64,000 nucleotides of DNA from Morganella morganii. Lineage in GTDB: Bacteria > Pseudomonadota > Gammaproteobacteria > Enterobacterales > Enterobacteriaceae. A program made the translations under genes and the position numbers. The notes beneath the pieces are model-generated. The model saw only the letters and a program-made list of their open reading frames with translations. It made no database searches and had not been told where the DNA came from. The number at the start of each line of letters is the position of its first letter. Position 1 is the stretch's first letter. Location of the stretch: positions 433,450 through 497,449 of the forward strand of contig NZ_VKKS01000001.1 in the NCBI RefSeq assembly GCF_019402645.1, written 5' to 3'. Below are positions 46,606 to 55,731 of the stretch, one piece after another.

Positions 46606-47607
46606 TTATTTACGGGCATCCAGTAACTGCTGCGCGTTTTCTTTGGTGACCTGAGTCCACGGAATCGCGTAACGTTTGTCTTTACCGTCATTCCATTCCA
46701 GCTGGTCAGCATACTGAACCCAGATTTTGGACTGAGGCTCGTATTTGTCGCCTTTGACCGCTTTCATCGCCAGGTCGATAGAACCCTGCATCTGTGCGTT
46801 GGCGTCCTGGAGAATGGAGACCATTTCGCCGTCCTGAACAGAGCGGATCGCATCAGATACACCATCAACACCGGCGATAGAGAAGTCACTGACATTCAGG
46901 CCGGCAGATTTGATAGCTTCAATCGCGCCCAGCGCCATTTCGTCGTTCTGTGCAATAACACCGCCGATTTTACCGCGGTGCTTCTGTAACCAGTTTTCCA
47001 TCAGCGGCATCGCTTCCGCGCGTGACCAGTTAGCGGTTTTGCGCTCCAGCACTTTCACTTTACCCGGACCACATTCTGCGATTGCTTTGTCATTACCTTC
47101 GCCGCGCTGAATTTCACCGCTGCCGCCTTTCGGCCCTTCGATAATAACCACGTTACCTTCACAGTTCATTTTTTCAAGAACCGCTTTGGCTTCCATATAG
47201 CCCCCGAGGACATCATCAGAAACCACTTCTGCGGTCATTTTGTCGGTGTTCAGACGGGCGTTGGTGACGATAACCGGGATTTTGGCCTCATTCGCCATGG
47301 TGACCACGTCGATATTCGCTTCATAATCCATCGGGTTGATGATGATAGCGTCGGCTTTGGTCTGAATTGCGGTTTCCGCCTGGTTGTTCTGTACCATCGG
47401 GTCATAACGGCCATCATAAACTGTGATGATCGCTTCACCGTTTTTCACTGCCGGATGTTCTTTTGCGGATTTTTCCATTAACTGGACAAATTCGGCTTTC
47501 ATACCGTACATCAGAACGGCAATTTTCACCGGATTATCCTGTGCCGCAAATGCCTGTCCGCCCATCATCAGGGCTGTCAGTGCAGCGATTTTGGTCAGTT
47601 TTTTCAT
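46606..47607 (-). CDS. Periplasmic sugar-binding protein (RbsB family)
   Basis: About 333 residues. A signal peptide (KKLTKIAALTALMMGGQAFA) precedes the two-lobed binding fold (PVKIAVLMYGMKAEFVQLM, ADAIIINPMDYEANID, GVIAQNDEMALGAIEAIKSAG, IAGVDGVSDAIRSV). It feeds the permease and ATPase just upstream in the operon, but is separated from the permease by about 104 bases, which could allow higher expression. The ATG at 47607 has a better-spaced AAGGA than the ATG at 47613. The cargo is probably xylitol, D-lyxose or a related polyol/pentose, from context. Confidence 0.88.
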   Translation of the reverse strand: MKKLTKIAALTALMMGGQAFAAQDNPVKIAVLMYGMKAEFVQLMEKSAKEHPAVKNGEAIITVYDGRYDPMVQNNQAETAIQTKADAIIINPMDYEANIDVVTMANEAKIPVIVTNARLNTDKMTAEVVSDDVLGGYMEAKAVLEKMNCEGNVVIIEGPKGGSGEIQRGEGNDKAIAECGPGKVKVLERKTANWSRAEAMPLMENWLQKHRGKIGGVIAQNDEMALGAIEAIKSAGLNVSDFSIAGVDGVSDAIRSVQDGEMVSILQDANAQMQGSIDLAMKAVKGDKYEPQSKIWVQYADQLEWNDGKDKRYAIPWTQVTKENAQQLLDARK

Positions 47608-47711
47608 GGTCATTCCTTCATTGTGTAGGGTATTGTTTTTTTGCTGTTGTAATAGTCTTTTTACGCTTCATCCTTCAGCCTGTGGCTTAAAGAATCCGCG
47701 TGGTACTGCCA

Positions 47712-48752
47712 TCAGTCACGGTGTTGCTTACGTGACGGATCCAAAAGTACGGCGATAACAATTAATGCACCTTTGATAATCTGCTGGTAATACGACTGCA
47801 CGCCCAGCAGGTCGAGACCGTTATTCATCACACCGATAATTAACACACCGAACAGCGTACCGACTAAAGTACCCACGCCACCGGCCATACTGGTGCCGCC
47901 GATAACCACCGCTGCAATCGCATCCAGCTCGTAGGCGCTGCCTGCACTGGTTTGTGCCGAGCCGGTACGGGCGGTCAGAATCAGCCCTGCAATACCGGCC
48001 AATGCACCACACAAGGTGTAAACCAGTACTTTAATTTTAATCACGCTGATGCCGGAAGTTCTGGCACTTTTCGGGTTGCCGCCGACGGCATACACATAGC
48101 GGCCGAACGTGGTTTTGTTGAGTAAGATCCAGGCGAGAATAAAGATAACGGCCAGGAGCACCACCGGTACCGGGATATCCAGGATATAGCTGTTACCCAG
48201 CCAGCGGAAATCACTGTTGAGCTGGGAAACCGGGTTACCGTCAGTGGTCAGCAGTGTCAGACCGCGTGCCGCAGACAGCATCCCCATGGTGACGATAAAC
48301 GGCTGAAGGTTGAATCTCGCCAGAATGGTTCCGTTGAGCAGACCACAAATGATACCGATACCGAGCGCGATAATCATCGGAAGCATCACGGCATTTGCGG
48401 TATCGCCGATGGCCAGACCGGTATTGCTGGTGGCAAACCGCGCCGCCACAATGCCGCTCAGTGCCAGTACCGAGCCGACGGAAAGGTCAACACCGGCGGT
48501 GATGATGACGAAGGTCATCCCGATGGCAAGAATACCGTTGATGGAAATCTGACGCAGGATAATCAGCATGTTGTCCTGACTCAGAAAGTAGTTATTCGTC
48601 CATTCGCCGCGGGCGACCTGAACTTCACCGACAACCGCCACAATCAGACACAGCACAAAGAAAGCCAGAATGATGCCGTATTTGTGCATGTTTTTCTTGT
48701 TACGGGCGATAAATGAGACCCCTGGTGCGGGTGCAGTATTTGTTGTATTCAT
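47712..48752 (-). CDS. Sugar ABC transporter permease (RbsC/XylH family)
   Basis: About 346 residues with eight to ten hydrophobic helices. It has the family segments ISINGILAIGMTFVIITAGVDLSVGS (about 68-93) and YELDAIAAVVIGGTSMAGGVGT. It forms the membrane channel with the ATPase upstream. The ATG at 48752 is preceded by an AGAAG site; a GTG at 48758 is less likely. Cargo as for the binding protein. Confidence 0.9.
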   Translation of the reverse strand: MNTTNTAPAPGVSFIARNKKNMHKYGIILAFFVLCLIVAVVGEVQVARGEWTNNYFLSQDNMLIILRQISINGILAIGMTFVIITAGVDLSVGSVLALSGIVAARFATSNTGLAIGDTANAVMLPMIIALGIGIICGLLNGTILARFNLQPFIVTMGMLSAARGLTLLTTDGNPVSQLNSDFRWLGNSYILDIPVPVVLLAVIFILAWILLNKTTFGRYVYAVGGNPKSARTSGISVIKIKVLVYTLCGALAGIAGLILTARTGSAQTSAGSAYELDAIAAVVIGGTSMAGGVGTLVGTLFGVLIIGVMNNGLDLLGVQSYYQQIIKGALIVIAVLLDPSRKQHRD

Positions 48753-48792
48753 GGTCACTTCTCTTTATTCATGCATACGTTGGCGGGTGAGA

Positions 48793-50292
48793 TCACACCG
48801 CAAGTTTCATTAAATCGGTCTGGGTGGCAGTGGCGGCGGTCAGCTCTCCGGCGATCCGTCCGTCACGGAAAACAATAATCCTGTCACTCATTCCGATAAT
48901 TTCTGACAGCTCAGAAGAGACCATCACAATGCCTTTGCCCTGTAAGGCGAACTCAGACATAAACTTATAGATTTCTTTCTTGGCACCGACATCCACGCCG
49001 CGTGTCGGCTCATCGAGCAGCATCACATCCGGTTCGATCAGCGCCCAGCGCCCCAGAACCACTTTCTGCTGGTTACCGCCGCTGAGGTTTCCGGCCAGCT
49101 GATCCGCATCCGGGGTTTTGACATTGAACAGCGTGATCATGTCATCCGCGCGGGCGCGCTCTTTGCGGTCATGAATAAAGCCGCCGGTACTGATGGCACC
49201 AAAGGAGGCGATATTGATATTTTCATTGATGGAGCGGCCCAGCATCAGACCGGTGTCTTTGCGATCTTCGGTGACATAGGCGATCCCGGCATTAATGGAA
49301 TCTTTCGGGGTGTGTTTATCGAGGAACCGGTCACCAATTTTAATGGTGCCTTTATCGGCGTGTTCGATGCCGAAAATCAGATCAAGGAACTCAGAGCGGC
49401 CGGAACCGACCAACCCGTAAATTCCCAGAATTTCCCCTTTTTTCAGTGTCAGGCTGATGTCCTGCACCTGGTCATCACGTGACAGATCCCGGACTTCCAT
49501 AATGATTTCGTCTGTCGGCTCATTAAATTTGGCGAATTCATCTTTGATTTCACGGCCGATAATCAGCTCAATCAGCTTCTCGCGGGTGATATCCGCCAGC
49601 GGGCCGTCGGTGATAAAGGTACCGTCACGGAAAATGGTGAAGGTATCGGCTATCTGAAAAATCTCGGACAGGCGGTGTGAGACATAGATAATGCCTTTAC
49701 CTTTTTCCGTCAGGCGGGTGATCACATCAAAAATTTTCTGCGCATCTTCCTCGCCGATGGCGGAGGTCGGTTCATCCATAATGATGATATCCGCATCTGC
49801 GTGAGAGAGGGCTTTAGCGATTTCCACCAGTTGCTGCTCCGCCACACTCAGGTTGCGCATTTTTTCCGACGGGGAGATATCAAAATGCAGATCGGTCAGC
49901 AGTTCAGCGGTCTGCCGGTTGAGCTGTTTAAAATCGACAAAGCCGAAACGGCGCGGCTCACGCCCCAGCCAGATATTTTCCGCCACTGTCAGGTCAGGGA
50001 TAGCGCTCAGCTCCTGCTGAACAATGGCGATACCGGCGTGCAGGGCTTCGATCGGCTGGTGAAACTCACAGCGTTTGCCTTTGACATAGATTTCACCGGC
50101 ATCCGGACGGATAAACCCCATCAGGATGCTCAGGAAAGTAGATTTACCGGCGCCATTCCCGCCGCACAGGGCGTGAATGGAACCTCTCTTCAGTGAAAAC
50201 TGCGCGTTCTTCAGTGCAACAACCTGACCAAAGGCTTTGCGCACTCCTTCAACCCGCAGTAACTCCTCATTGTCAGCGACAGTTGCTGTCAT
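48793..50292 (-). CDS. Sugar ABC transporter ATPase, two nucleotide-binding domains (RbsA/XylG family)
   Basis: 499 residues with two fused ATPase domains. The first has Walker A GGNGAGKST (about 43-51) and Walker B IIIMDEPTSA (about 168-177), with a degenerate signature LSVAEQQ. The second has the degenerate Walker A GLVGSGRSE (about 288-296) and signature LSGGNQQ. That asymmetry is normal for this family. It overlaps the xylulokinase end by four bases. It powers uptake with the downstream permease and binding protein. Confidence 0.93.
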   Translation of the reverse strand: MTATVADNEELLRVEGVRKAFGQVVALKNAQFSLKRGSIHALCGGNGAGKSTFLSILMGFIRPDAGEIYVKGKRCEFHQPIEALHAGIAIVQQELSAIPDLTVAENIWLGREPRRFGFVDFKQLNRQTAELLTDLHFDISPSEKMRNLSVAEQQLVEIAKALSHADADIIIMDEPTSAIGEEDAQKIFDVITRLTEKGKGIIYVSHRLSEIFQIADTFTIFRDGTFITDGPLADITREKLIELIIGREIKDEFAKFNEPTDEIIMEVRDLSRDDQVQDISLTLKKGEILGIYGLVGSGRSEFLDLIFGIEHADKGTIKIGDRFLDKHTPKDSINAGIAYVTEDRKDTGLMLGRSINENINIASFGAISTGGFIHDRKERARADDMITLFNVKTPDADQLAGNLSGGNQQKVVLGRWALIEPDVMLLDEPTRGVDVGAKKEIYKFMSEFALQGKGIVMVSSELSEIIGMSDRIIVFRDGRIAGELTAATATQTDLMKLAV

Positions 50293-51800
50293 AATGCGAC
50301 CTCCGGGTATTCTGATGTCAGTAAAGCAAGGTAGTTCTGATACAGCGACTCATAAACGGCCACATTTGCCGGATCCGGCAGTGTGCGGCTGCTGTCATCC
50401 AGCTGCACAAAACGGTCGCAGAGCGCGGCCAGCTGTGCTTCCGGTGAGCTGTCAGTGGTGAGCGTGTCACTCCAGATAGCCTGGATAGCCGCACCGAGTG
50501 CCGCCGCTTCCTGGTTGGTGACGCAGACCACCGGTGCCGCCATGATATCCGCGACAATCCGGCGCCATTTCACGCTGCGGGCACCGCCGCCGGTCAGACG
50601 GATTTCCCTGGTGGAAATCCCCTGCTGACGGAACAGATCGATACCGAACCGCAGCCCGTAAGTGGCACTTTCCACCACGGCCAGGCTCAGGTTCTGTGGT
50701 GTCAGGTTGCTGCCGTTCATATTGTGAAGACTGGCGCGGGCTTCGGGTAACTGAGGTACGCGCTCACCATTAAAGAACGGCAGCATAATAAGACCGCCCG
50801 CACCGGGTTTACTGCTGTTCAGCACATCATTAAAGTCCTGAATATCCATGCCTAATAAGGACTGAACCGCTGTGGTGGCGGAGGTGACATTCATAGTGCA
50901 GATCAGCGGCAGCCAACCGTTGCTGGAGGAACAGAATCCGGCGATCATCGCGGAATCTGCCACCACCGGGTTTTCAGCAAAAGTAAACAGCGTGCCGGAG
51001 GTGCCGAGGCTCATGGTGGTGATACCAGGCCGGATATTACCGGTGCCGATGGCGGCCATCATGTTATCGCCGCCGCCGGATGCCACGCGGGTGTCCGGAG
51101 AAATCCCGAGCTTCTCCGCGATTTCCGGACGAACTGTACCGATGATTTGCTCTGCACGCACCAGCGGCGGCAGTGCCTGCCATAAGCGGCCTTCCGGATC
51201 GATAAGATCAGCAGCGGCCTGATCCCATTCCCGGGTGCGGATATTGAGCAGCCCGGTCCCGGAAGCATCGCCGTACTCGGCGCAGGTCTGTCCGGTAAGC
51301 CAGAAATTCAGGTAATCGTGCGGCAGCAGCACATAGCGCAGCTGTTTCCACAGTTCCGGATGCTGCTGTTTAAAGCGGATAATTTTTGACACGGTATAGC
51401 CGGTCTGCGGTAACACACCCAGGCGGTCAAGCGCGGCCTGTTCACCGCCCAGTGCATCAATAAACCACTGATTTTCTGCGCTGGTTGAGGTATCACACCA
51501 GAGTTTGGCCGGTGCCAGCACCGTACCGTCATGACTGACCGGCACAAAACCGTGCTGCTGGCCGGAAACAGCGAGGGCGCGGATTTCCCGTCCGTCAATT
51601 CCGGCGTTCTGAATCGCCTGAGCAAATGCGGTTTCCAGCGCATCAGTCCACCAGCGGGCTTCCTGTTCACGACTGCCGTCCGATTCGCTGATCATCGGGT
51701 GAGGGGCTGCGCCCTCACCCAGAATACGCGCGGTCCGGCTATCGGCAATAATGACCTTGGTGCTTTGTGTTCCGCAGTCAATACCGGCATAGAGCGTCAT
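50289..51800 (-). CDS. xylB: Xylulokinase
   Basis: 503 residues, FGGY kinase family. It has the opening AGIDCGTQSTKVIIAD, the SGQQHGFVPV (about 99-108) and CDTSTSAENQW substrate motifs, an MSLGTSGTLFTFAE phosphate loop (about 257-270) and the FGGY-type ATP motif IRLTGGGARSVKWRRIVADIM (about 388-408). It phosphorylates D-xylulose to D-xylulose 5-phosphate. Xylitol dehydrogenase (4 bases before it) and D-lyxose isomerase (divergent) supply D-xylulose. Confidence 0.94.
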   Translation of the reverse strand: MTLYAGIDCGTQSTKVIIADSRTARILGEGAAPHPMISESDGSREQEARWWTDALETAFAQAIQNAGIDGREIRALAVSGQQHGFVPVSHDGTVLAPAKLWCDTSTSAENQWFIDALGGEQAALDRLGVLPQTGYTVSKIIRFKQQHPELWKQLRYVLLPHDYLNFWLTGQTCAEYGDASGTGLLNIRTREWDQAAADLIDPEGRLWQALPPLVRAEQIIGTVRPEIAEKLGISPDTRVASGGGDNMMAAIGTGNIRPGITTMSLGTSGTLFTFAENPVVADSAMIAGFCSSSNGWLPLICTMNVTSATTAVQSLLGMDIQDFNDVLNSSKPGAGGLIMLPFFNGERVPQLPEARASLHNMNGSNLTPQNLSLAVVESATYGLRFGIDLFRQQGISTREIRLTGGGARSVKWRRIVADIMAAPVVCVTNQEAAALGAAIQAIWSDTLTTDSSPEAQLAALCDRFVQLDDSSRTLPDPANVAVYESLYQNYLALLTSEYPEVAL

Positions 51801-51803
51801 GGT

Positions 51804-52841
51804 TTACTCCATTTCCAGCACAATTTTCACGTCAGTCGCACGGCCTTCGGCAGCACGCTCAAAGGCTTCGACACTGTCTTTAAATTTATAGGTTGCGGAC
51901 AGCAGTGGTGCCACATCCAGTTTGCCGGAGCTCAGCAGACGGATAGTGCGCGGGTACATATTGGCGTAGCGGAAAATGGTTTTGAAGGTCACTTCTTTCG
52001 CTTGTGCCGCTACGATATCCAGCGGTGCCGGATCGATAGGCATGCCGACGAGAACCGCGGTTCCGCCCGGGGCGATATGATCTGAGATAGAAGCAATTAC
52101 CGGTTTCGCACCGCTGCACTCAAACAGGACGTTCACACCTTCGCCGCCGGTCAGTTCACGGACTTTATCCGCCAGTGCCTGCTGGTCTTTGCTGTTTACT
52201 GCGTGCAGACCCTGATATTTCTCAGCCACTTTCAGTTTTTCATCAAACACATCACAGATGATGACATCTGAACAGCCGCCGGCCAGTGCGCACAGCGCGG
52301 TAATGATACCGATTGTTCCGGCACCGATAACCAGACCGATATCGCCCGGTTTGATCCCGGCTTTGGTGGCAGACTGCATACCGATTGCCAGCGGCTCAAC
52401 CATCGCGCCCTGGGCAAAGGAAACGTTATCAGGCAGTTTGAAGGTGAATGCGGCAGGGTGGATCACACTTTCACGCAGGCAGCCGTCGATTGGCGGGGTT
52501 GCCCAGAAACGCACAGCAGGATCAAGGTTATAGAGACCGGCACGGGATTGCGGGGATTGCAGATCCGGAATACCCGGCTCCATGCACACGCGATCACCGA
52601 CTTTCAGGTGTTTCACATTTTTACCGGCTGCGGTGATAACACCGGAAGCTTCGTGACCCAGCACCATCGGTGCCTCAACCACAAACGGCCCGATACGGCC
52701 ATGCTGGTAATAGTGAACATCGCTGCCGCAGATACCAACGGTGTGGATTTTAATCTCAACATCATCGTCACCCGGCACTTCATTACTCTGCCAATCCTGA
52801 ATGGCGATTTTCCCTGCTTTCTCTAATACTAATGCCTTCAT
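51804..52841 (-). CDS. Xylitol (polyol) dehydrogenase, zinc-dependent MDR family
   Basis: About 345 residues. The catalytic zinc set is present: Cys38 in [15 protein letters not shown] and His63-Glu64 in LGHEASG, with a conserved [10 protein letters not shown] (about 148-157). The nucleotide fold carries [11 protein letters not shown] (about 172-182). The structural-zinc loop, normally with four cysteines after PGxPC, reads [18 protein letters not shown] here and has none. It should oxidise xylitol to D-xylulose; a Morganella xylitol dehydrogenase is a known enzyme. The ATG at 52841 has a well-spaced AAAGGAA site. Confidence 0.87.
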   Translation of the reverse strand: MKALVLEKAGKIAIQDWQSNEVPGDDDVEIKIHTVGICGSDVHYYQHGRIGPFVVEAPMVLGHEASGVITAAGKNVKHLKVGDRVCMEPGIPDLQSPQSRAGLYNLDPAVRFWATPPIDGCLRESVIHPAAFTFKLPDNVSFAQGAMVEPLAIGMQSATKAGIKPGDIGLVIGAGTIGIITALCALAGGCSDVIICDVFDEKLKVAEKYQGLHAVNSKDQQALADKVRELTGGEGVNVLFECSGAKPVIASISDHIAPGGTAVLVGMPIDPAPLDIVAAQAKEVTFKTIFRYANMYPRTIRLLSSGKLDVAPLLSATYKFKDSVEAFERAAEGRATDVKIVLEME

Positions 52842-52861
52842 GATCATTTCCTTTCATTAAA

Positions 52862-52877
52862 ATGATATCGATATCAT
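52862..52877. promoter_or_regulatory. LacI-type operator before the xylitol dehydrogenase gene
   Basis: ATGATATCGATATCAT is a perfect 16-bp palindrome 21 bases before the dehydrogenase ATG. It has the central CG step typical of LacI/GalR-family operators. It pairs with the site at 53022. Confidence 0.75.
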
Positions 52878-53021
52878 TACTATGATTCGGATAATAGAGT
52901 AATATTTATTATAATTATGTGATGATGGTTAAACTTTTATTAAATAAAGTCTGATTCACTCATGTAGTATTCAGTAAAGAACTTTGCTGGTCACATTTTT
53001 ATGCCCGGGGACAGGGCTATA

Positions 53022-53037
53022 ATGATAACGATATCAT
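53022..53037. promoter_or_regulatory. LacI-type operator before the D-lyxose isomerase gene
   Basis: ATGATAACGATATCAT differs from the first site at one base. It overlaps the TATAAT at 53018-53023, the likely -10 box of the isomerase gene, so binding would block RNA polymerase. The two operators are 160 bases apart centre to centre, a spacing that permits looping. Confidence 0.75.
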
Positions 53038-53052
53038 TGAGGGGAGAGGCCG

Positions 53053-53598
53053 ATGAATAAACAACCGTATATCGCGGAATCACTGGCTGTTCTGGAGCAG
53101 GCGCATATCGTTCTGACAGAAAAGGAACAGCAGCATATTGAGATTGCACACTTTAATCTGCCCGATTATCCGCGTTCGGGTCTGCAACTGCTTACTTACT
53201 GCAACAGCCCGCTGTACTGCGCCAAAGAGCTGGTTCTGTTTGCTGACCAGACCTGTCCGGAGCACCGCCATCCGCCGTACAAAGATCGTCCGGGCAAGCA
53301 GGAAACCTTCCGCTGCCGCTGGGGTGAGGTTTATCTGTTTGTTGATGACCCGGCACTGACGCTGAATCAGGATGCACAGGGCAATCCGGTTTGCCGCCCG
53401 CCGCAGGGGGATGAAGAGTGGTACACCTGTGATCGTTTTATTCTGCTGCGGCCGGGAGAGCAGTACACTATTATGCCGGACACCCGCCACTGGTTTAAAG
53501 CCGGGCTGCAGGGCGCGGTTGTCTCTGAGTTCTCCACAGAAAATACCGATGAATACGATATTTTTACCGATCCGCGGATAAAAAGACTCGAGTGTTAA
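53053..53598 (+). CDS. D-lyxose isomerase (cupin)
   Basis: 181 residues, matching the D-lyxose/D-mannose isomerase family (PF07385). Metal ligands are His71 and His73 in CPEHRHPPYKDRPGKQETF, Glu84 in the same block, and a later histidine in PDTRHWFKAG (about 146). It converts D-lyxose to D-xylulose, which XylB then phosphorylates. An AGGGGAGAGG site precedes the ATG. It diverges from the xylitol dehydrogenase operon and is followed by the lacI-family gene. Confidence 0.9.
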   Translation: MNKQPYIAESLAVLEQAHIVLTEKEQQHIEIAHFNLPDYPRSGLQLLTYCNSPLYCAKELVLFADQTCPEHRHPPYKDRPGKQETFRCRWGEVYLFVDDPALTLNQDAQGNPVCRPPQGDEEWYTCDRFILLRPGEQYTIMPDTRHWFKAGLQGAVVSEFSTENTDEYDIFTDPRIKRLEC

Positions 53599-53700
53599 AA
53601 AGTTGTTAGTGTCGGTTTAAGTAATAAAAAGCGTGTTTTTCACGTGACTGAATCGATTTAGATGATATTATAATGGTATAAAATGATACATTGGTGCTAC

Positions 53701-53706
53701 AAGGAG
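53701..53706 (+). promoter_or_regulatory. Shine-Dalgarno deciding a TTG start for the LacI gene
   Basis: AAGGAG stands six bases before TTG at 53713, an ideal spacing. The nearest ATG (53683) lacks any such site, and its extra ten residues (MIHWCYKERK) do not look like a LacI N-terminus. Confidence 0.75.
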
Positions 53707-53712
53707 AGAAAA

Positions 53713-54714
53713 TTGGCGGAACCCCGGACACAGAAAGTCACACTGGAAAATGTGGCCGCTATTGCGAATGTTAGTAAGATCACTGCATCCCGCGCATTTT
53801 CGCAGCCGGATAAGGTTCACCCGGAAACTCTCAGGCGTATTCTTGATGCTGCCGATAAAATCGGCTACGTGGTGAATGCGGCGGCACGCAGTCTGCGCGC
53901 CAAATCGTCCCGCACCATCGGCATTGTCAGTCCGGACATGAGCAACCCGTTTTTCGGCGGGCTGGCAAAACGTATCACCCTGGAAGCTTATAATGCCGGT
54001 TATGACACGCTGATGTTTGATTCCTATGAATCCCGTGAAAATGAAGCGCGTATCATTGATAAGCTGATTGGTTACAACGTGGATGCCATTATTTTATCCG
54101 TTGTCTCCGCTGAACGAGTTTACCGCCCGGATTATATGAAGCAGCTGGAACTGCTCAATATTCCGGTGATTCTGGTTGACCGCGAGCTGGACGCCAAAGC
54201 GTGCAGCGGCGTCTATATCGATAATCTCGACTGCGGATTGCAGGCAGGGCGCTATCTGTTGTCACAAAAAGCGGATAATGTGGTGATTGTCTCCGGTCCG
54301 GAAGACTCCAATGTGGCTCAGGATCGCGTGACCGGTATGGTGGCCGGTCTGCACGGACAGGTCAGCAGTGTCAATGTGCTGCATGCGGACTTCCTGATGG
54401 ATGAAGCATTTAAAGTCACCGACCATTACCTGAAATACCATCCCGCACCGGACTATTTTGTCGGCTGCAATAACCAGATCTCACTGGGGATTATCAAAGC
54501 CTGTATCCGTCACAATCTGATCCCGCAAAAAGATGTTTCGCTGTTCAGCATTGATGAAGTCTCTCATGCCGATATTTACGGGTTTACGTTCCCGTGTATT
54601 TCTCACGATTTACAGGAAATTGCCTGGCAGGCGATCAATATGGCAGTGCGGCGGGCGACGGATCGCAGCGCCCCGGCGAGCAAGGTGGTTGTGCGCGGTC
54701 TCCTCAAATCCTGA
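53713..54714 (+). CDS. LacI-family repressor of the xylitol/lyxose locus
   Basis: About 333 residues from a TTG start. The HTH and hinge (about 8-60: VTLENVAAIANVSKITASRAFSQPDKVHPETL, YVVNAAARSLRAK) are followed by a periplasmic-binding-type sensor domain (RTIGIVSPDMSNPFFGGL onward). Hinge residues AAARSLR match the GntR/IdnR-like group, and the operators ATGATA(T/A)CGATATCAT resemble theirs. It is the natural regulator of the divergent genes, with xylitol, D-lyxose or D-xylulose as probable inducer. The ligand is unproved. Confidence 0.88.
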   Translation: MAEPRTQKVTLENVAAIANVSKITASRAFSQPDKVHPETLRRILDAADKIGYVVNAAARSLRAKSSRTIGIVSPDMSNPFFGGLAKRITLEAYNAGYDTLMFDSYESRENEARIIDKLIGYNVDAIILSVVSAERVYRPDYMKQLELLNIPVILVDRELDAKACSGVYIDNLDCGLQAGRYLLSQKADNVVIVSGPEDSNVAQDRVTGMVAGLHGQVSSVNVLHADFLMDEAFKVTDHYLKYHPAPDYFVGCNNQISLGIIKACIRHNLIPQKDVSLFSIDEVSHADIYGFTFPCISHDLQEIAWQAINMAVRRATDRSAPASKVVVRGLLKS

Positions 54715-54720
54715 ATCTGC

Positions 54721-54834
54721 GTCATCCTCTGGCCTGTGGCTGTGTTGGCCGCGCTCAGAATTCCGGGTCACATACTGATGTATGCTCCCCGGAATTCTTC
54801 CCTTGCCGCCTTACCACAAACCGGATGATTTAGC
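54721..54834. repeat. Palindromic intergenic repeat, copy 1
   Basis: An imperfect palindrome with a perfect core GAATTCCGGG...CCCGGAATTC (54758-54767 and 54788-54797) and ATAC/GTAT at the tip. It shares CATCC...GCCTGTGG...GGTCACATACT-ATG-ATGCTCC and the TTGCCG end with copy 2. Such repeats are common between genes in enterobacteria. Confidence 0.7.
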
Positions 54835-54848
54835 GGATTCTTTGTTGT

Positions 54849-54955
54849 GTCATCCTTCCGCCTGTGGTGGCGTTGGCTTCGTTCGTCCACCCCGGTCACA
54901 TACTAATGCATGCTCCGGGAGATGTCCTCGCTTTGCCGGTTATCCCGCCGCCCGG
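54849..54955. repeat. Palindromic intergenic repeat, copy 2
   Basis: A second diverged copy of the repeat at 54721, with CATCCTTCCGCCTGTGG, CCCCGGTCACATACTAATGC and CTTTGCCGG blocks in the same order. It is degraded at its right end. Confidence 0.65.
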
Positions 54956-54978
54956 GTTTGAAAGAAGATGGTTTGAGG

Positions 54979-55407
54979 CTAACAGCCGGGCTCTGGCTCA
55001 TCACTTAACCCGTATGTACAGGCATCAGGGTCTTCCCATTTGTTATTTCGGTAGAGAAAATCAACAGAGCTGCCATCATTGAAAATGACATATCCATAAC
55101 CACTTGACTGTATAGTCCATTTACCGGATGTTCCATCTTTAAATTCAACATATCCGGTTGATATACAAGCCGAATAATACTCATGCATCCAACTGTTTTC
55201 TTTTGATTCTTCTGCGTATGTAAAGTAAGTGATTATTTGTTCTTTGGTCGGAAGAAATTTTTTGCAGGTGTCAATTTCATATTTATCATTGTGATTCTGA
55301 TAAACAGTACCTGTCTTATAAATATCAATTTTATTTAATTCTTTTGCCTGTAATGGATTAGAAAAAAAATAAATCAACAGGAATAAAATATATATTTTAT
55401 TTACCAT
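54979..55407 (-). CDS. Exported small protein, likely immunity-type partner of the amidase remnant
   Basis: 142 residues. A signal peptide (VNKIYILFLLIYFFSNPLQAKE) predicts periplasmic export. The mature part has several cysteines (CKKF, SACIS, ACTYG, PGC) and paired GTSGKWTIQSSGYGYVIFNDGSS strands. I do not recognise the family. It overlaps the end of the amidase-like gene by seven bases and is AT-rich. A periplasmic protein right after a cell-wall amidase gene fits a T6SS or phage-type immunity protein; that is inference. Confidence 0.6.
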   Translation of the reverse strand: MVNKIYILFLLIYFFSNPLQAKELNKIDIYKTGTVYQNHNDKYEIDTCKKFLPTKEQIITYFTYAEESKENSWMHEYYSACISTGYVEFKDGTSGKWTIQSSGYGYVIFNDGSSVDFLYRNNKWEDPDACTYGLSDEPEPGC

Positions 55408-55731
55408 GATGCGGTGCTCGCTTCAGTTTTATTTTTTCTGGCAACATCCGGATGTTTGTATACTTCGGATGCAGAAATATCCAGAGTTTCTAATAGTCCA
55501 GATACAAGCCATTTAAGTGATGAGTTTTGTTGATTGTTTACTGTTTCATATACAGGGTCTTGATCATTCTCTTTTTGAGCTTTACCCACAATTTCAATTC
55601 CAATGCTGTCAACATTGGCGGGGTAACGCTCAGGAAATGGTTTTATTTTTCCTGCATGCCATGTTATTTTCAATAGTGATGCAGTTTGATAAATAGTACC
55701 GTCTCTATCTGTTAAAAACATGATAAAGCAT
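55401..55731 (-). pseudogene. Truncated and frameshifted N-acetylmuramoyl-L-alanine amidase remnant
   Basis: The product from 55721 (106 residues) carries amidase_2 features: FLTDRDGTIYQTASLLKITW, NVDSIGIEIVG, a QxxSLKWLVSGLLE helix and the zinc-type histidine in EVYKHPDVARKNKTEA. The N-terminal third, with the first zinc histidine, is missing. A better ribosome site (AGGAG) serves an ATG at 55731 that reads MLYHV, then meets a stop because the T-run at 55714-55718 has five bases; with four, the frame would read YHVLTDRDGTIYQ. It is either a decayed gene or a sequence error. Enzymes of this family cut the peptide from muramic acid. Confidence 0.6.
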
